A stretch of 64,000 nt of DNA from Anaerolineae bacterium (GTDB taxonomy: Bacteria; Chloroflexota; Anaerolineae; Aggregatilineales; UBA2796), in assembly GCA_025055255.1 (NCBI GenBank), contig JANWYI010000003.1, forward strand, positions 24,609 through 88,608. The letters are read 5' to 3'. A program made the translations under genes and the position numbers. Below are positions 31,526-40,469 of this stretch, piece after piece; the first letter of the stretch is position 1; the number at the start of each line of letters is the position of its first letter. The notes under the pieces are model-generated. The model worked only from the letters and a program-made list of their open reading frames with translations, made no database searches and was not told where the DNA came from.

Positions 31526-32572
31526 TCAAGGCAGCTCAGGCAGGACTGCCAACTTGATGACTTCGCTGCGCGCCATGCGATTCAAGCCGTCTTCGACCTC
31601 GCGCAATGGAATCGTCCCGCTGATCATCGGCTTGACGTTCACCTGACCGCTGATCAGCATCTGTAGCGCTTGCTCAACAGTGCGCGGCGTATGATGAAAG
31701 ACGCCTTTGAGCGTGATCTCGTCGTAGTGCAAGTGCGTCGCGTCAAAGCTGACCTGTGTGCCGCTCGGCAAGCCGCTGAACAGCACAACCGTTGCTGCTG
31801 GACGCGCCATTTGTGCCGCCATTTGCCATGTCTCAGCGCTGCCAGCTGCTTCAATCACCACGTCAGCGCCGCGTCCTTCGGTCAGCGCCTTGACAGCAGC
31901 GACAGCGTCAGTGTCCAGTGTGCTGATCGTCTCATCAGCGCCGAGCTGCTTTGCCACTTCAAGGCGACCGTGCGCGCGTCCAATGGCGATGACTCGTGAG
32001 GCGCCGATTGCCTTTGCCAGCTGAATTTGCATCAGTCCTTGTGCGCCGCTGCCGATGATCGCCACAGTGTCACCTAAAGCGATCTCAGCATAATTGATAC
32101 ACAGCACAGCGCACGCCAATGGCTCGATAAAGGCTGCTTCAGCAAAGCTCAAATGATCAGGAATCTTGTGCATGTTGACGCTGACAATGTGCGCAGGCAC
32201 GCGCAGATACTCTGCGTAAGTTCCCCAGTTAAAGCGCGACTCAAGCTGTAGGCATAGTTGCGGCTTACTGCGCCGACAATAATAGCAGGCGCTGCACGGC
32301 GCTGAGTTCGCCGCTGTGACGCGGTCGCCTTCCTTGAATTTCGTGACGCCTTCGCCAACAGCAACCACTGTGCCTGCCCATTCGTGTCCGAAAGGCATAG
32401 GCGGCTTGAAGAGCTTGTGTCCGCGCTTGTACGCCTTCAGATCAGTGCCACAAGTCGTTGCGGCGCCGACCTTGACCACAACTTCGCCTGCTGCAGGCTG
32501 CGGAATCGGCACCTCGCGCAGCTCCAGCTGACCTGCGCCTAAGAAAAACACGCCTTGCATCGTTTGAGCCAT
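31526..32572 (-). CDS. Zinc-dependent medium-chain alcohol/polyol dehydrogenase
   Basis: 348 aa from the ATG of MAQTMQG; an upstream in-frame Met adds a non-homologous stretch. Catalytic zinc site: CGTDLKAYKRG, GHEWAG and the later Glu. The four structural-zinc cysteines are in SAPCSACYYCRRSKPQLC. NAD(P) site: VAIIGSGAQGLMQIQLAKA. It resembles threonine/sorbitol dehydrogenase-type enzymes; the substrate is unknown. It follows thioredoxin on the same strand, but a strong hairpin separates them. Confidence 0.9.
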   Translation of the reverse strand: MAQTMQGVFFLGAGQLELREVPIPQPAAGEVVVKVGAATTCGTDLKAYKRGHKLFKPPMPFGHEWAGTVVAVGEGVTKFKEGDRVTAANSAPCSACYYCRRSKPQLCLQLESRFNWGTYAEYLRVPAHIVSVNMHKIPDHLSFAEAAFIEPLACAVLCINYAEIALGDTVAIIGSGAQGLMQIQLAKAIGASRVIAIGRAHGRLEVAKQLGADETISTLDTDAVAAVKALTEGRGADVVIEAAGSAETWQMAAQMARPAATVVLFSGLPSGTQVSFDATHLHYDEITLKGVFHHTPRTVEQALQMLISGQVNVKPMISGTIPLREVEDGLNRMARSEVIKLAVLPELP

Positions 32573-32645
32573 AGGAGTCGTCTTCTGTGAACAATTGTGA
32601 AATGCGCGCACAGTTTACCATTGAGCGCGTCCGCAAGGCAAACGT

Positions 32646-32675
32646 TGTGAGGTCAGCGTAGCAGCTGACCTCACA
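32646..32675 (-). terminator. Terminator hairpin after thioredoxin
   Basis: Perfect 12-base stem TGTGAGGTCAGC / GCTGACCTCACA with a 6-base loop, 25 bases after the trxA stop. Only a short T-run follows on the minus strand. Confidence 0.65.
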
Positions 32676-32700
32676 CAATGCGCCTTCAGGGACTGTCTGC

Positions 32701-33036
32701 TCAGGCAGGCGTGAGATGCTTGTTCAGCTCAGCTTCTAGCTTATCACGAGTGCGGTAGCCGACGATGTAATGCACAGCGGCGCCATCTTTGAACAAGACA
32801 AGCGTTGGAATGCCTTGAATGTTGTATGCCTCAGTAGTGCGCGGATTAGAGTCAATGTCCAGCTTGGCGACGCGCAGCCGACCTTCATAGCGCGCCGCGA
32901 CTTCTTCCACAATTGGCGCGATCATCTTGCAAGGCTGGCACCAATCTGCCCAAAAGTCCACTAGGACAGGCGTCGAGCTGTTCAGCACCTCAGTCTGAAA
33001 GCTGGCATCAGTCACGTCAAAGGTGTGCTTTCCCAT
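32701..33036 (-). CDS. trxA: Thioredoxin with CQPC active site
   Basis: 111 aa from an ATG with AGGAT upstream. A classical thioredoxin fold with the active site in DFWADWCQPCKM (C33 and C36), cis-Pro in GIPTLVLFKDG and a normal C-terminal helix. The usual WCGPCK has Q in place of G, which may shift redox potential or partner choice. Cytosolic disulfide reductase. It is divergent from hrcA across a perfect palindrome. Confidence 0.93.
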   Translation of the reverse strand: MGKHTFDVTDASFQTEVLNSSTPVLVDFWADWCQPCKMIAPIVEEVAARYEGRLRVAKLDIDSNPRTTEAYNIQGIPTLVLFKDGAAVHYIVGYRTRDKLEAELNKHLTPA

Positions 33037-33066
33037 TTTTGAGCATCCTCTGTTGGTCAATTCTGC

Positions 33067-33080
33067 GCTACAATTGTAGC
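33067..33080. promoter_or_regulatory. Perfect 14-base palindrome between trxA and hrcA
   Basis: GCTACAATTGTAGC. It gives a TACAAT -10-like hexamer on both strands, so the two divergent transcripts may start from overlapping elements; -35 matches are poor. It may be an operator. It does not match the CIRCE sequence expected for HrcA. Confidence 0.5.
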
Positions 33081-33109
33081 ACATCCGAGCGTGTGTTTAG
33101 AGTTGGAAT

Positions 33110-34210
33110 ATGGCGGACGTAACGTTAGATGCAGCAGGACTGCCTGAGCTTACTGAGCGCCAAGAGAAAATTTTGGCGCTGATCATCCGTGAGTACACGA
33201 ATAAGCCTGAGCCTGTCGGCAGCAAGTTCCTAGCCGAGACACACCTTTCAAACCTGAGCAGCGCGACCATTCGCAACGAGATGGCGCGCCTTGAGGAACT
33301 CGGCTTGCTCGCAGCGCCGCATACCTCAGCTGGACGCGTGCCAACTGAAGTCGGCTACCGCTATTTTGTGCGCCGCCTGCTCTCGGATGAACTTCTGCCT
33401 GATGAAAAGCAGGCAATTGACTCAGCTTTTGCGCCTGTTGCCAACGATCTAGAGAGCGGCTTGCGCCTTGCGGCGACTCTGATAGCGCGCAACGCTCAAG
33501 GTGCTGCACTAGTGACGTCGCCGCGTGCTGTGAGCAGCCAGTACAAGCACTTGGCGCTGCTCTCCACGCAAGGGCGCGTCGTGATGATGGTCTTGGTGCT
33601 GCATGGCGGCGAGGTGCGCCAGCAAATGCTCACTCTGGCAGAGCCGCCTAGCCAAGAGCTGCTCAGTGCGATTGCTAATCAGCTCAACGCCTTGTGCGAA
33701 GGACTGAATGCTGAACAGGTGCGCAGCCGCGCCAAGCAAGTGGAAAACGAGCTCGCTCGTGAAATCATCGAGGTCATTGCTGACGTGATGGATGAGGCAG
33801 ATCATGCGCCTGTGCGCTTTGCTTACCGTGAAGGCGTGAGCGAAGTCCTGACCTTGTTCACTGAGAGCGCAGGCGCGCAGCAGGCTATTCGCGCCATTGA
33901 AGAGCCGCAGGTGCTGCAGGACATCGTAGCTGAGTTACCTGATCAAGCTATCGGACAGGTGCGCGTGATCATCGGCGGCGATGGACGCTGGCATGACATT
34001 CAGCATCTGGGCATGGTCATCAGCCGCTACGGCGTGCCAAAGCAGACCACAGGCGCGCTTCTGGTCTTGGGACCGACGCGCATGCGCTACGGACGCGCTG
34101 TGGCGACCGTGCGCCATGTGGCAGGCTTGATCAGCGGCATGTTGCTGACCATCTACGGCTTTGAGTATCCTGCTTCAGAGCGCACGTCTAGCGGTCAAGG
34201 CGAGGATTGA
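33110..34210 (+). CDS. hrcA: Heat-inducible transcription repressor HrcA
   Basis: 366 aa. N-terminal winged helix LTERQEKILALIIREYTNK, PVGSKFLAETHLSNLSSATIRNEMARLEELGLL and SAGRVPTEVGYRYFV are diagnostic for HrcA. The GAF-like and dimerisation domains follow (RVIIGGDGRWHDIQHLGMVISRYG, GALLVLGPTRMRYGRAVATV). HrcA represses chaperone genes by binding the CIRCE element; I could not see a CIRCE in the hrcA, grpE or dnaK leaders. It converges on the dnaK gene. Confidence 0.95.
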   Translation: MADVTLDAAGLPELTERQEKILALIIREYTNKPEPVGSKFLAETHLSNLSSATIRNEMARLEELGLLAAPHTSAGRVPTEVGYRYFVRRLLSDELLPDEKQAIDSAFAPVANDLESGLRLAATLIARNAQGAALVTSPRAVSSQYKHLALLSTQGRVVMMVLVLHGGEVRQQMLTLAEPPSQELLSAIANQLNALCEGLNAEQVRSRAKQVENELAREIIEVIADVMDEADHAPVRFAYREGVSEVLTLFTESAGAQQAIRAIEEPQVLQDIVAELPDQAIGQVRVIIGGDGRWHDIQHLGMVISRYGVPKQTTGALLVLGPTRMRYGRAVATVRHVAGLISGMLLTIYGFEYPASERTSSGQGED

Positions 34211-34256
34211 GCGAAAAGTAGCGCGCAATGTTTTGAAAGTCGTCACGCAAGTAAAA

Positions 34257-34285
34257 ACAGCGCGGATCGTAATGATCCGCGCTGT
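34257..34285. terminator. Bidirectional terminator between hrcA and dnaK
   Basis: Perfect 12-base stem ACAGCGCGGATC / GATCCGCGCTGT with a 5-base loop. It is followed by GCTTTTC on the plus strand and by TTTTTAC on the minus strand, so it can stop transcription from both convergent genes. Confidence 0.85.
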
Positions 34286-34296
34286 GCTTTTCAGGC

Positions 34297-36180
34297 TCAG
34301 TCTACCACTTCGCCTTCGACTACGTCTTCCTTGCGGCGACCATCTGGCTCTTGGCTGCCTGTGCCGCCGACATTCGGCTGACCGTACATGCTGGCGCCAA
34401 TCTGCTGGATGCTGCGCTGCAGTTCATCAATAGCGCTGCGAATCTGACCTTGATCGCGGCTCTCGCGCGCCTTCTTGAGCGCCTCAATCTGCTTCTCAAT
34501 GCTGGACTTGAGCGTGCTATCAATCTTGGCGCCGTAGTCGCGCAGCGCTTTCTCCGCGCCGTAGATCGTGCTATCTGCCAAGTTGTTCAGCTCAATCTCT
34601 TGCTTACGGCGCTCATCCGCAGCGCGATTGCGCTCAGCTTCCTTGATCATGCGCTCGATCTCAGCCTCGGTCAAGCCGCTAGACGCCGTAATCGTGATGT
34701 GCTGCGAACGACCTGTTGCTTTGTCCACAGCCGAGACGTTCAGGATGCCGTTGGCGTCAATGTCAAAAGTGACCTCGATCTGCGGAACGCCGCGCGGTGC
34801 CGGCGGAATGCCGTCTAGGATGAAGCGACCGAGCGACTTATTGTCAGCAGCCATTGGACGCTCGCCCTGCACGACGTGAATCTCGACCTGAGTCTGGTTA
34901 TCGGACGCCGTTGAGAAGACCTGCGACTTGCGCACAGGGATGGTCGTGTTGCGCTCGATCAATGGCGTCGCCACGCCACCAAGCGTCTCGATGCTGAGCG
35001 TGAGCGGCGTTACGTCCAGCAGCAGTACGTCTTTCACCTCACCGCTCAGGACGCCTGCCTGAATCGCTGCGCCAATAGCGACTACCTCATCAGGATTGAC
35101 GCTCTTGTTCGGCTCCTTGCCGAAGAGTTTCCTGACTGCCTCTTGGATAGCAGGCATACGAGTCATGCCGCCAACCAGCACCACTTCGTCCACATCGCTC
35201 GCCTTGATGCCGGCGTCTTCCAGAGCGCGGCGCACAGGCTCAAGGCTGCGTTCAATCAGGTCAGCTGTCAGTTGCTCCAACTTGGCGCGCGAGAGCTGCA
35301 TGACCAAGTGTTTCGGACCGGTAGCGTCCGCTGTGATAAACGGCAGGTTGATCTCTGCCTGCAAAGTCTGTGAGAGCTCTTTCTTGGCGTTCTCAGCCGC
35401 TTCTTTCAGCCGTTGCAGCGCCTGACGATCTGTGCGCAGGTCAATGCCGTGCTCGCGCTTGAACTCATCGGCGATCCAGTTGATGATGCGATTGTCGAAG
35501 TCGTCGCCGCCGAGATACGTATCGCCATTGGTCGCCTTGACCTCAAAGACGCCGTCGCCCACGTCAAGGATTGAGATGTCGAAGGTGCCGCCGCCCATGT
35601 CGTAGACGGCAATAGTCTCATCGCCTTTCTTGTCCAAGCCGTAGGCAAGCGCTGAAGCCGTTGGCTCGTTGATGATGCGCAGCACTTCCAAGCCTGCGAT
35701 CCTGCCTGCGTCCTTCGTGGCATTGCGCTGACTATCGTTGAAATAAGCAGGCACTGTGATGACAGCTTGATTCACGTCTGTGCCAAGAAATGCCTCAGCA
35801 TCTGCCTTCAGCTTACTCAGGATCATTGCGCTGATCTCTGGTGGACTGTACTCCTTGCCGCCCATGATCACGCGCACGTCGCCGTTCGGCGCCTCTGTGA
35901 CCTTGTAGGGGACGATCTTCATGGCGCGCTGCACTTCAGGATCGTTGAATTTGCGTCCCATGAAGCGCTTGATCGAGAAAATCGTGTTCTCAGGGTTAAT
36001 CACAGCCTGACGGCGCGCCGCATGACCGACTAAGCGCTCACCTGTCTTTGGATTGACGGCGACCACTGAAGGCAACAAGCGGCTACCTTCGCTGGTCGGA
36101 ATCACAGTCGGCTGACCGCCTTCCATGACCGCCATAACCGAGTTTGTCGTGCCTAAGTCAATACCAATTACCTTTGCCAT
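34297..36180 (-). CDS. dnaK: Chaperone protein DnaK (Hsp70)
   Basis: 627 aa. ATPase domain with [10 protein letters not shown] at residues 5-14, [31 protein letters not shown] and [11 protein letters not shown]. Substrate-binding domain with [16 protein letters not shown], then the helical lid and a tail [11 protein letters not shown] equivalent in place. Folds proteins with GrpE and DnaJ; no dnaJ is visible in the window. It follows grpE by 78 bases on the same strand. Confidence 0.97.
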   Translation of the reverse strand: MAKVIGIDLGTTNSVMAVMEGGQPTVIPTSEGSRLLPSVVAVNPKTGERLVGHAARRQAVINPENTIFSIKRFMGRKFNDPEVQRAMKIVPYKVTEAPNGDVRVIMGGKEYSPPEISAMILSKLKADAEAFLGTDVNQAVITVPAYFNDSQRNATKDAGRIAGLEVLRIINEPTASALAYGLDKKGDETIAVYDMGGGTFDISILDVGDGVFEVKATNGDTYLGGDDFDNRIINWIADEFKREHGIDLRTDRQALQRLKEAAENAKKELSQTLQAEINLPFITADATGPKHLVMQLSRAKLEQLTADLIERSLEPVRRALEDAGIKASDVDEVVLVGGMTRMPAIQEAVRKLFGKEPNKSVNPDEVVAIGAAIQAGVLSGEVKDVLLLDVTPLTLSIETLGGVATPLIERNTTIPVRKSQVFSTASDNQTQVEIHVVQGERPMAADNKSLGRFILDGIPPAPRGVPQIEVTFDIDANGILNVSAVDKATGRSQHITITASSGLTEAEIERMIKEAERNRAADERRKQEIELNNLADSTIYGAEKALRDYGAKIDSTLKSSIEKQIEALKKARESRDQGQIRSAIDELQRSIQQIGASMYGQPNVGGTGSQEPDGRRKEDVVEGEVVD

Positions 36181-36258
36181 AGGTTCTGTGTCTCCTCACC
36201 TGTGTGAATGTGTTCTTCAAATTTGCGCGGCGAGGATCGCCTCGCCATTTGCCTTGAA

Positions 36259-36816
36259 TTACTCCGCTACGCGCACCAACGCCGGACGGATGACGCGCTC
36301 GCCGTAGAGATAGCCTTTTTGCAGGACAGCGCTAACGTGCCCACTAGCGACGTCGCTGCTCGGCTCTTGACCGATGGCTTCATGGCGCGTCGGATCGAAT
36401 GCCTGCCCGATTGGATTGATCTGCGTCAAGTTGGCGCTCTCCAGCAGGCTGATCAGTTTGCGATGGATCAGCACAAAGCCTTTGAGCGTCTCGTCTTCGG
36501 CTCGCTCAGCTGGCAGGCTATTCAGCGCGCGCTCAAAGTCATCTATGACGGGCAGCAAGCGCCGCAGCGTCTCAATCGTCGCGTTCTGAGCAATCTCCTC
36601 GCGCTCTTTTTCGGCGCGCTTACGATAGTTATCAAACTCAGCCAAGACGCGCTTCCAGCCGTTCAAGTATTCATCGGCTTTGCGGCGCGCCTCTTCAAGC
36701 TGCGCCTCTAGGGACACGCTCTCAGCGCTGACCGCCTCTGCCTGCGCTACCTCTTCTGCTTGCGCCTCAGCAATTGGCGGCGTCTCTGTCACATTTTGAT
36801 CAGTCGTTTCACTCAT
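36259..36816 (-). CDS. grpE: Nucleotide exchange factor GrpE
   Basis: 185 aa from MSETTDQ; the longer in-frame start has no homology. An acidic Glu/Ala-rich N-terminus and long coiled coil (VSLEAQLEEARRKADEYLNGWKR) precede FDNYRKRAEKE, RLLPVIDDFERAL and the beta domain INPIGQAFDPTRHEAIGQ. The ending GYLYGERVIRPALVRVA is diagnostic. It exchanges ADP for ATP on DnaK, whose gene follows. Confidence 0.95.
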   Translation of the reverse strand: MSETTDQNVTETPPIAEAQAEEVAQAEAVSAESVSLEAQLEEARRKADEYLNGWKRVLAEFDNYRKRAEKEREEIAQNATIETLRRLLPVIDDFERALNSLPAERAEDETLKGFVLIHRKLISLLESANLTQINPIGQAFDPTRHEAIGQEPSSDVASGHVSAVLQKGYLYGERVIRPALVRVAE

Positions 36817-36969
36817 GAGCGGCGATCTCTCTCCACTTCTGGGTATAGCGGTAGGCGCGCAAGATGGAGAGCGCGCCATAAGTTCATACGCTCAAAACAA
36901 TAGCGCTTTTGTAATAGAATTGCGTAAATAAAGGCATAGATTCTGAAAAGAATTTCTGCAGGGCAAGAA

Positions 36970-36996
36970 AAGTGGACAGCCTCAAGCTGTCCACTT
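36970..36996 (-). terminator. Rho-independent terminator of the polysaccharide operon
   Basis: Perfect 11-base stem AAGTGGACAGC / GCTGTCCACTT with a 5-base loop, followed on the minus strand by TTTTCTTG. It lies 25 bases after the RmlA-long stop and is oriented to stop the Wzz-CpsD-RmlA transcript. Confidence 0.85.
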
Positions 36997-37020
36997 GCCG
37001 AGAAAATACCTGTTGCTGTG

Positions 37021-38109
37021 CTAGAGCAAGCCGACCTTGCTGTGGTCGCCGAGCGTGAGCGATAGGACGCGCGGACGCGCTGCAGCGCGACTCAGCACCA
37101 CATGACGTCCGATCAGACTATCTTGAATGCGCGCCTCGATGTCGCGGATCACTGTATGTTCCAATACGATGCTGTACTCGATCTCGCAGTTTTCTATGAC
37201 GGCGTGATGGTAGATGCTGGTGAACGGACCGACGTAGCTGTTCACAATGCGCGTCTCTTCACCAATGATGCTCGGCCCACGCACGACGCTGTTGATGATC
37301 TGCGCGCCGCGCTCAACCGTCACACGCTGATCCACTTGTGAGTGGCTATCTACCTCGCCAGCGACATACGGCTTCAGCTCCTCCAGCACAAGGCTGTTGG
37401 CGCGCAGCATGTCAATCGGCTTGCCCGTGTCAATCCACCAGCCGCGATGAATGTGCGGAAAGACGTTATAGCCGTTGTCAATCAGCCACTGAATGGCGTC
37501 TGTGATCTCCAGCTCGCCACGAAAAGACGGCTTGATGTGCTGAACTGCCTCGAAAATGTGCGAATCGAACATATAAATGCCGACAAGCGCCAAGTTGCTC
37601 GGCGCGACCTTATACATCGGATTGCGTCCTGGCTTTTCGATCAGCTGTTCCACGCGACCGTCTTCGCCCAGCTTGGCGATACCGTAATGCTCAGGCTGCT
37701 CGACCGGCGTTAGCACAATCTGGCTATTCCAGTCAGCATGATTAGCAAAGTCAGCGATCAGCGGACTGATGCCGCCTTGAATCACGTTATCGCCCAGAAA
37801 CATTACGAAGCGTTCGTTGCCGATGAAGTCGCGCGCAATGTGGACAGCGTGCGCTAAGCCGCGCGGCGCGTCTTGTGGAATGTACGTCACATGGACGCCA
37901 AAGCGCGAGCCATCGCCAACTGCCTCCTGAATCTCAGGCGCCGTGTCACCAACAACAATCCCGATATCCGTGATGCCTGCTTCGCGTATGGTCTCGATGA
38001 CGCGAAACAAGACAGGTTTATTAGCCAGCGGCATCATTTGCTTGGCGCGCGTGTAGGTCAGCGGATATAAGCGCGTGCCTTTTCCGCCGCTTAGAATCAA
38101 GCCTTTCAT
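37021..38109 (-). CDS. Glucose-1-phosphate thymidylyltransferase, long form
   Basis: 362 aa. The nucleotidyltransferase core has MKGLILSGGKGTRLYPLTYTRAKQMMPLANKP, FLGDNVIQGG and EKPGRNP. The C-terminal 110 residues form a left-handed beta helix (VVRGPSIIGEETRIVNSYVGP). This long form is common in Chloroflexota, Actinobacteria and archaea and makes dTDP-glucose for deoxysugar synthesis. It follows the CpsD-type gene by 3 bases. Confidence 0.9.
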   Translation of the reverse strand: MKGLILSGGKGTRLYPLTYTRAKQMMPLANKPVLFRVIETIREAGITDIGIVVGDTAPEIQEAVGDGSRFGVHVTYIPQDAPRGLAHAVHIARDFIGNERFVMFLGDNVIQGGISPLIADFANHADWNSQIVLTPVEQPEHYGIAKLGEDGRVEQLIEKPGRNPMYKVAPSNLALVGIYMFDSHIFEAVQHIKPSFRGELEITDAIQWLIDNGYNVFPHIHRGWWIDTGKPIDMLRANSLVLEELKPYVAGEVDSHSQVDQRVTVERGAQIINSVVRGPSIIGEETRIVNSYVGPFTSIYHHAVIENCEIEYSIVLEHTVIRDIEARIQDSLIGRHVVLSRAAARPRVLSLTLGDHSKVGLL

Positions 38110-38112
38110 GAG

Positions 38113-38772
38113 TTATACCCTTCCGTAAGTGCTGAGTGAAGAGTCGCGCGGCGCATTGGTCAGCGCGACGCCGATGATCCGCGCATTGACGCGCGTGAGC
38201 GCTTCTTTGGCGCGTTGCGCATGGTCGCGGCGCGTGCTACCTGCCTGCAAGACCAGCAGCACGGCGTCTAACTTGGTTGCCAACAATGGTGCATCGGCTG
38301 CAGCGAGCACAGGCGGCGCGTCGAAGATTACATAGTCAGCCTGTGCCTTGAGCGCTGCAATCAAGCTGTCCATGCGCTTGCTACCGAGCAGATCGGCAGG
38401 ATTCGGCACAGGCGCGCCGCTAGTCAGCACGCGCAGACCGTCTACGACTGTGTTTTGAAGCGGTAAAGCGTCCGCCTGAAGATTTTCAAGGATCGCCGTT
38501 GTCAAGCCGCGCTCGTTAGGCAGTTTCCAGAGCGCGCTCTGCGAAGGACGGCGCAAGTCGGCGTCCACAAGGATGACGCGACTGCCGCCTTGTGCCATTG
38601 TGACGGCTAAGTTAGCTGCAGTAGCGCTCTTGCCTTCATCAGCGGCTGCAGAGGTGATCAGCAAAGTGTGGATCGGCTGATCGAGCGCGCTGAACTGGAT
38701 GTTTGTGCGCAAGACGCGGAATGCCTCTGCAGCAGCAGCGCGTGGGTCTTTCAGCGTGATGAGATCAGTCAT
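38113..38772 (-). CDS. CpsD/CapB-type tyrosine kinase (BY-kinase) domain
   Basis: 219 aa. Walker A ITSAAADEGKSATAANLAV, Walker A' VILVDADLRRPSQ and Walker B VIFDAPPVLAAAD identify a BY-kinase of capsule/exopolysaccharide export. The C-terminal tyrosine cluster is missing: only one Tyr is in STYGRV. BY-kinases usually autophosphorylate this cluster, so regulation may differ. Its activator domain would be the Wzz-type protein encoded just upstream (15-base gap). Confidence 0.88.
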   Translation of the reverse strand: MTDLITLKDPRAAAAEAFRVLRTNIQFSALDQPIHTLLITSAAADEGKSATAANLAVTMAQGGSRVILVDADLRRPSQSALWKLPNERGLTTAILENLQADALPLQNTVVDGLRVLTSGAPVPNPADLLGSKRMDSLIAALKAQADYVIFDAPPVLAAADAPLLATKLDAVLLVLQAGSTRRDHAQRAKEALTRVNARIIGVALTNAPRDSSLSTYGRV

Positions 38773-38787
38773 GAAGCAGCTCCACGA

Positions 38788-39441
38788 TTATTCAGCCGAA
38801 GGCAAGGCGCCAAGCACAGGCAAGTTCAGCGCGCGCTCGACATCTTCGCGGCGGCGCACGACGTTAGCGCTCAGATATTCCAGCACGAAAACAGCGCCAC
38901 CGCCGATCAGAATGCCTAACAAGGCGCCAGCGGCTACGTTGAAAGCCGTGTTCGGACGAAACAAGCTGATGGCAGGCTGATCGATCAGCTCAGCGTTGAT
39001 GCGATCCTCAAGGCGAATCGGCGCATTAGACTGATTGCGCCATTGCACGAATTGCTCGCCATAGGTGCGCGCTACTCTGCCTGCGATCTCCATGTCGGGC
39101 ATGTCCACGTCAATGTTGATGAGCAAAGTGTCCAAGTTGGTGGAAACAGTGACCATGCTGCGCAGCTGCGCAGGCGTCATATCGAGGTTGAGCGCACGAA
39201 TCACGTCATCAGCGCGTTCATCAGCGTCAAGGCGCGTCGCCCAGCTGCTCATCAGCTGCTTCAAGGTCTGCGCCAAGCCGAAATCATTGCGGGCAGGTTG
39301 AATCAGGATTTTTTGCGTAGCGCGGTAGATCGGCGTCTGCAGGCGGCTGAATACGAAAGCGCTACCTGCTGTGATCGCCACAGCTAGGACAATCAGCCAA
39401 CCGCGCCGCGCCAAAATGCGGACATAGTCAGAAAGTTGCAT
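38788..39441 (-). CDS. Wzz-type polysaccharide co-polymerase (YveK/CapA-like)
   Basis: 217 aa. N-terminal membrane helix (about 15-33) after MQLSDYVRILARRGW, an extracellular region with PIYRATQKILIQPARND, and a second helix near 172-194 (TAFNVAAGALLGILIGGGAVFVLEYL). Ends in a cytosolic RREDVERALNLPVLGALP. It sets polymer chain length and activates the BY-kinase encoded next. First gene of a three-gene operon. Confidence 0.88.
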   Translation of the reverse strand: MQLSDYVRILARRGWLIVLAVAITAGSAFVFSRLQTPIYRATQKILIQPARNDFGLAQTLKQLMSSWATRLDADERADDVIRALNLDMTPAQLRSMVTVSTNLDTLLINIDVDMPDMEIAGRVARTYGEQFVQWRNQSNAPIRLEDRINAELIDQPAISLFRPNTAFNVAAGALLGILIGGGAVFVLEYLSANVVRRREDVERALNLPVLGALPSAE

Positions 39442-39465
39442 CGCCTACCTCTCAAGATCGGCGCG

Positions 39466-39471
39466 ATTATA
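39466..39471 (-). promoter_or_regulatory. -10 element of the polysaccharide operon
   Basis: Perfect TATAAT on the minus strand, 24 bases before the Wzz-type ATG. No convincing -35. Confidence 0.5.
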
Positions 39472-39546
39472 CCAAAGGCAGGGCGTCTTTCCAGTCAGAA
39501 GCAACTAGTCGCCATTCTCAGCAGCGCATTTCGGACAGCGACTCGC

Positions 39547-39552
39547 TATAAT
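39547..39552 (+). promoter_or_regulatory. -10 element of the 3-hydroxyacyl-CoA dehydrogenase gene
   Basis: Perfect TATAAT 35 bases before the ATG. The -35 region is weak (GCGCAT at 17 bases). Confidence 0.5.
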
Positions 39553-39587
39553 AGCCGCCAAAAGGCTTTTTGAGAGGATTTTCACAG

Positions 39588-40454
39588 ATGGCTGTCATCA
39601 CAAAAGTTGAGCGCATTGCCGTGATCGGCGCCGGGACAATGGGCAGCGGCATTGCTCAGGTGAGCGCAACGAGCGGCTTTCACACTGCACTGATTGACGT
39701 CAGCGCTGAGGCGTTAGCGCGCGCTAAAGAGAGCATTCATCAGAGCGTTGAGAAGTTGTTTAGCAAGGGCAAGTTAGACAACACAGCACGTCACAACGCT
39801 CTGGAAGGTATCGTTAGCGGCACAGACCTCTCGCTTGCGGCTGAGGCAGATTTGATCATTGAGGCAGCGAGCGAGAACAAGCCACTCAAGCTCAAACTGT
39901 TCGCTGACCTAGACGCACTTGCCAAGCCGAGCGCCATAATCGCCTCAAACACCTCATCTATCTCAATCACGAGCCTTGCCGCAGCGACCAAGCGTCCGAG
40001 CCAAGTTATTGGCATGCACTTCATGAATCCTGTGCCGATCATGCCGCTTGTCGAGCTAATTCGCGGCTTAGATACGAGCGCAGAGACCGTCGCTACTGCT
40101 TTAGAGGTCTGCCGCGCCATGGGCAAGACAGTTTATGAGGCAAACGACTCGCCTGGCTTCATTTCGAATCGTATTCTGATGCCGATGATCAATGAAGCAA
40201 TTTTCTGCCTGATGGAAGGCGTCGGCACAGCGGAAGCAATTGACGGCGTGATGAAGCTGGGCATGAATCATCCGATGGGTCCGCTCACTCTAGCTGACTT
40301 CATCGGTTTAGACGTCTGCCTCGCCATTCTAGAAGTGCTGCATAGCGAGCTGGGCGATGACAAGTATCGTCCGTGTCCGCTCTTGCGCAAGATGGTGGCT
40401 GCAGGTCACCTTGGGCGCAAGACAGGACGCGGTTTCTACACTTATACCAGCTGA
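39588..40454 (+). CDS. 3-hydroxybutyryl-CoA dehydrogenase
   Basis: 288 aa from an ATG with GAGAGGA 10 bases upstream. NAD site [14 protein letters not shown], catalytic [14 protein letters not shown] and [37 protein letters not shown] and a C-terminal [20 protein letters not shown] with DYNDPMGP-like [16 protein letters not shown]. It interconverts 3-hydroxyacyl-CoA and acetoacyl-CoA in fatty acid or butanoate metabolism. It is followed 15 bases later by the MDR dehydrogenase gene. Confidence 0.93.
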   Translation: MAVITKVERIAVIGAGTMGSGIAQVSATSGFHTALIDVSAEALARAKESIHQSVEKLFSKGKLDNTARHNALEGIVSGTDLSLAAEADLIIEAASENKPLKLKLFADLDALAKPSAIIASNTSSISITSLAAATKRPSQVIGMHFMNPVPIMPLVELIRGLDTSAETVATALEVCRAMGKTVYEANDSPGFISNRILMPMINEAIFCLMEGVGTAEAIDGVMKLGMNHPMGPLTLADFIGLDVCLAILEVLHSELGDDKYRPCPLLRKMVAAGHLGRKTGRGFYTYTS

Positions 40455-40469
40455 GGAAAGGGCAGGACA

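Noticed and set aside
36817..36963. CIRCE element before grpE.
   Set aside because: Looked for TTAGCACTC-N9-GAGTGCTAA and found no match in this leader.
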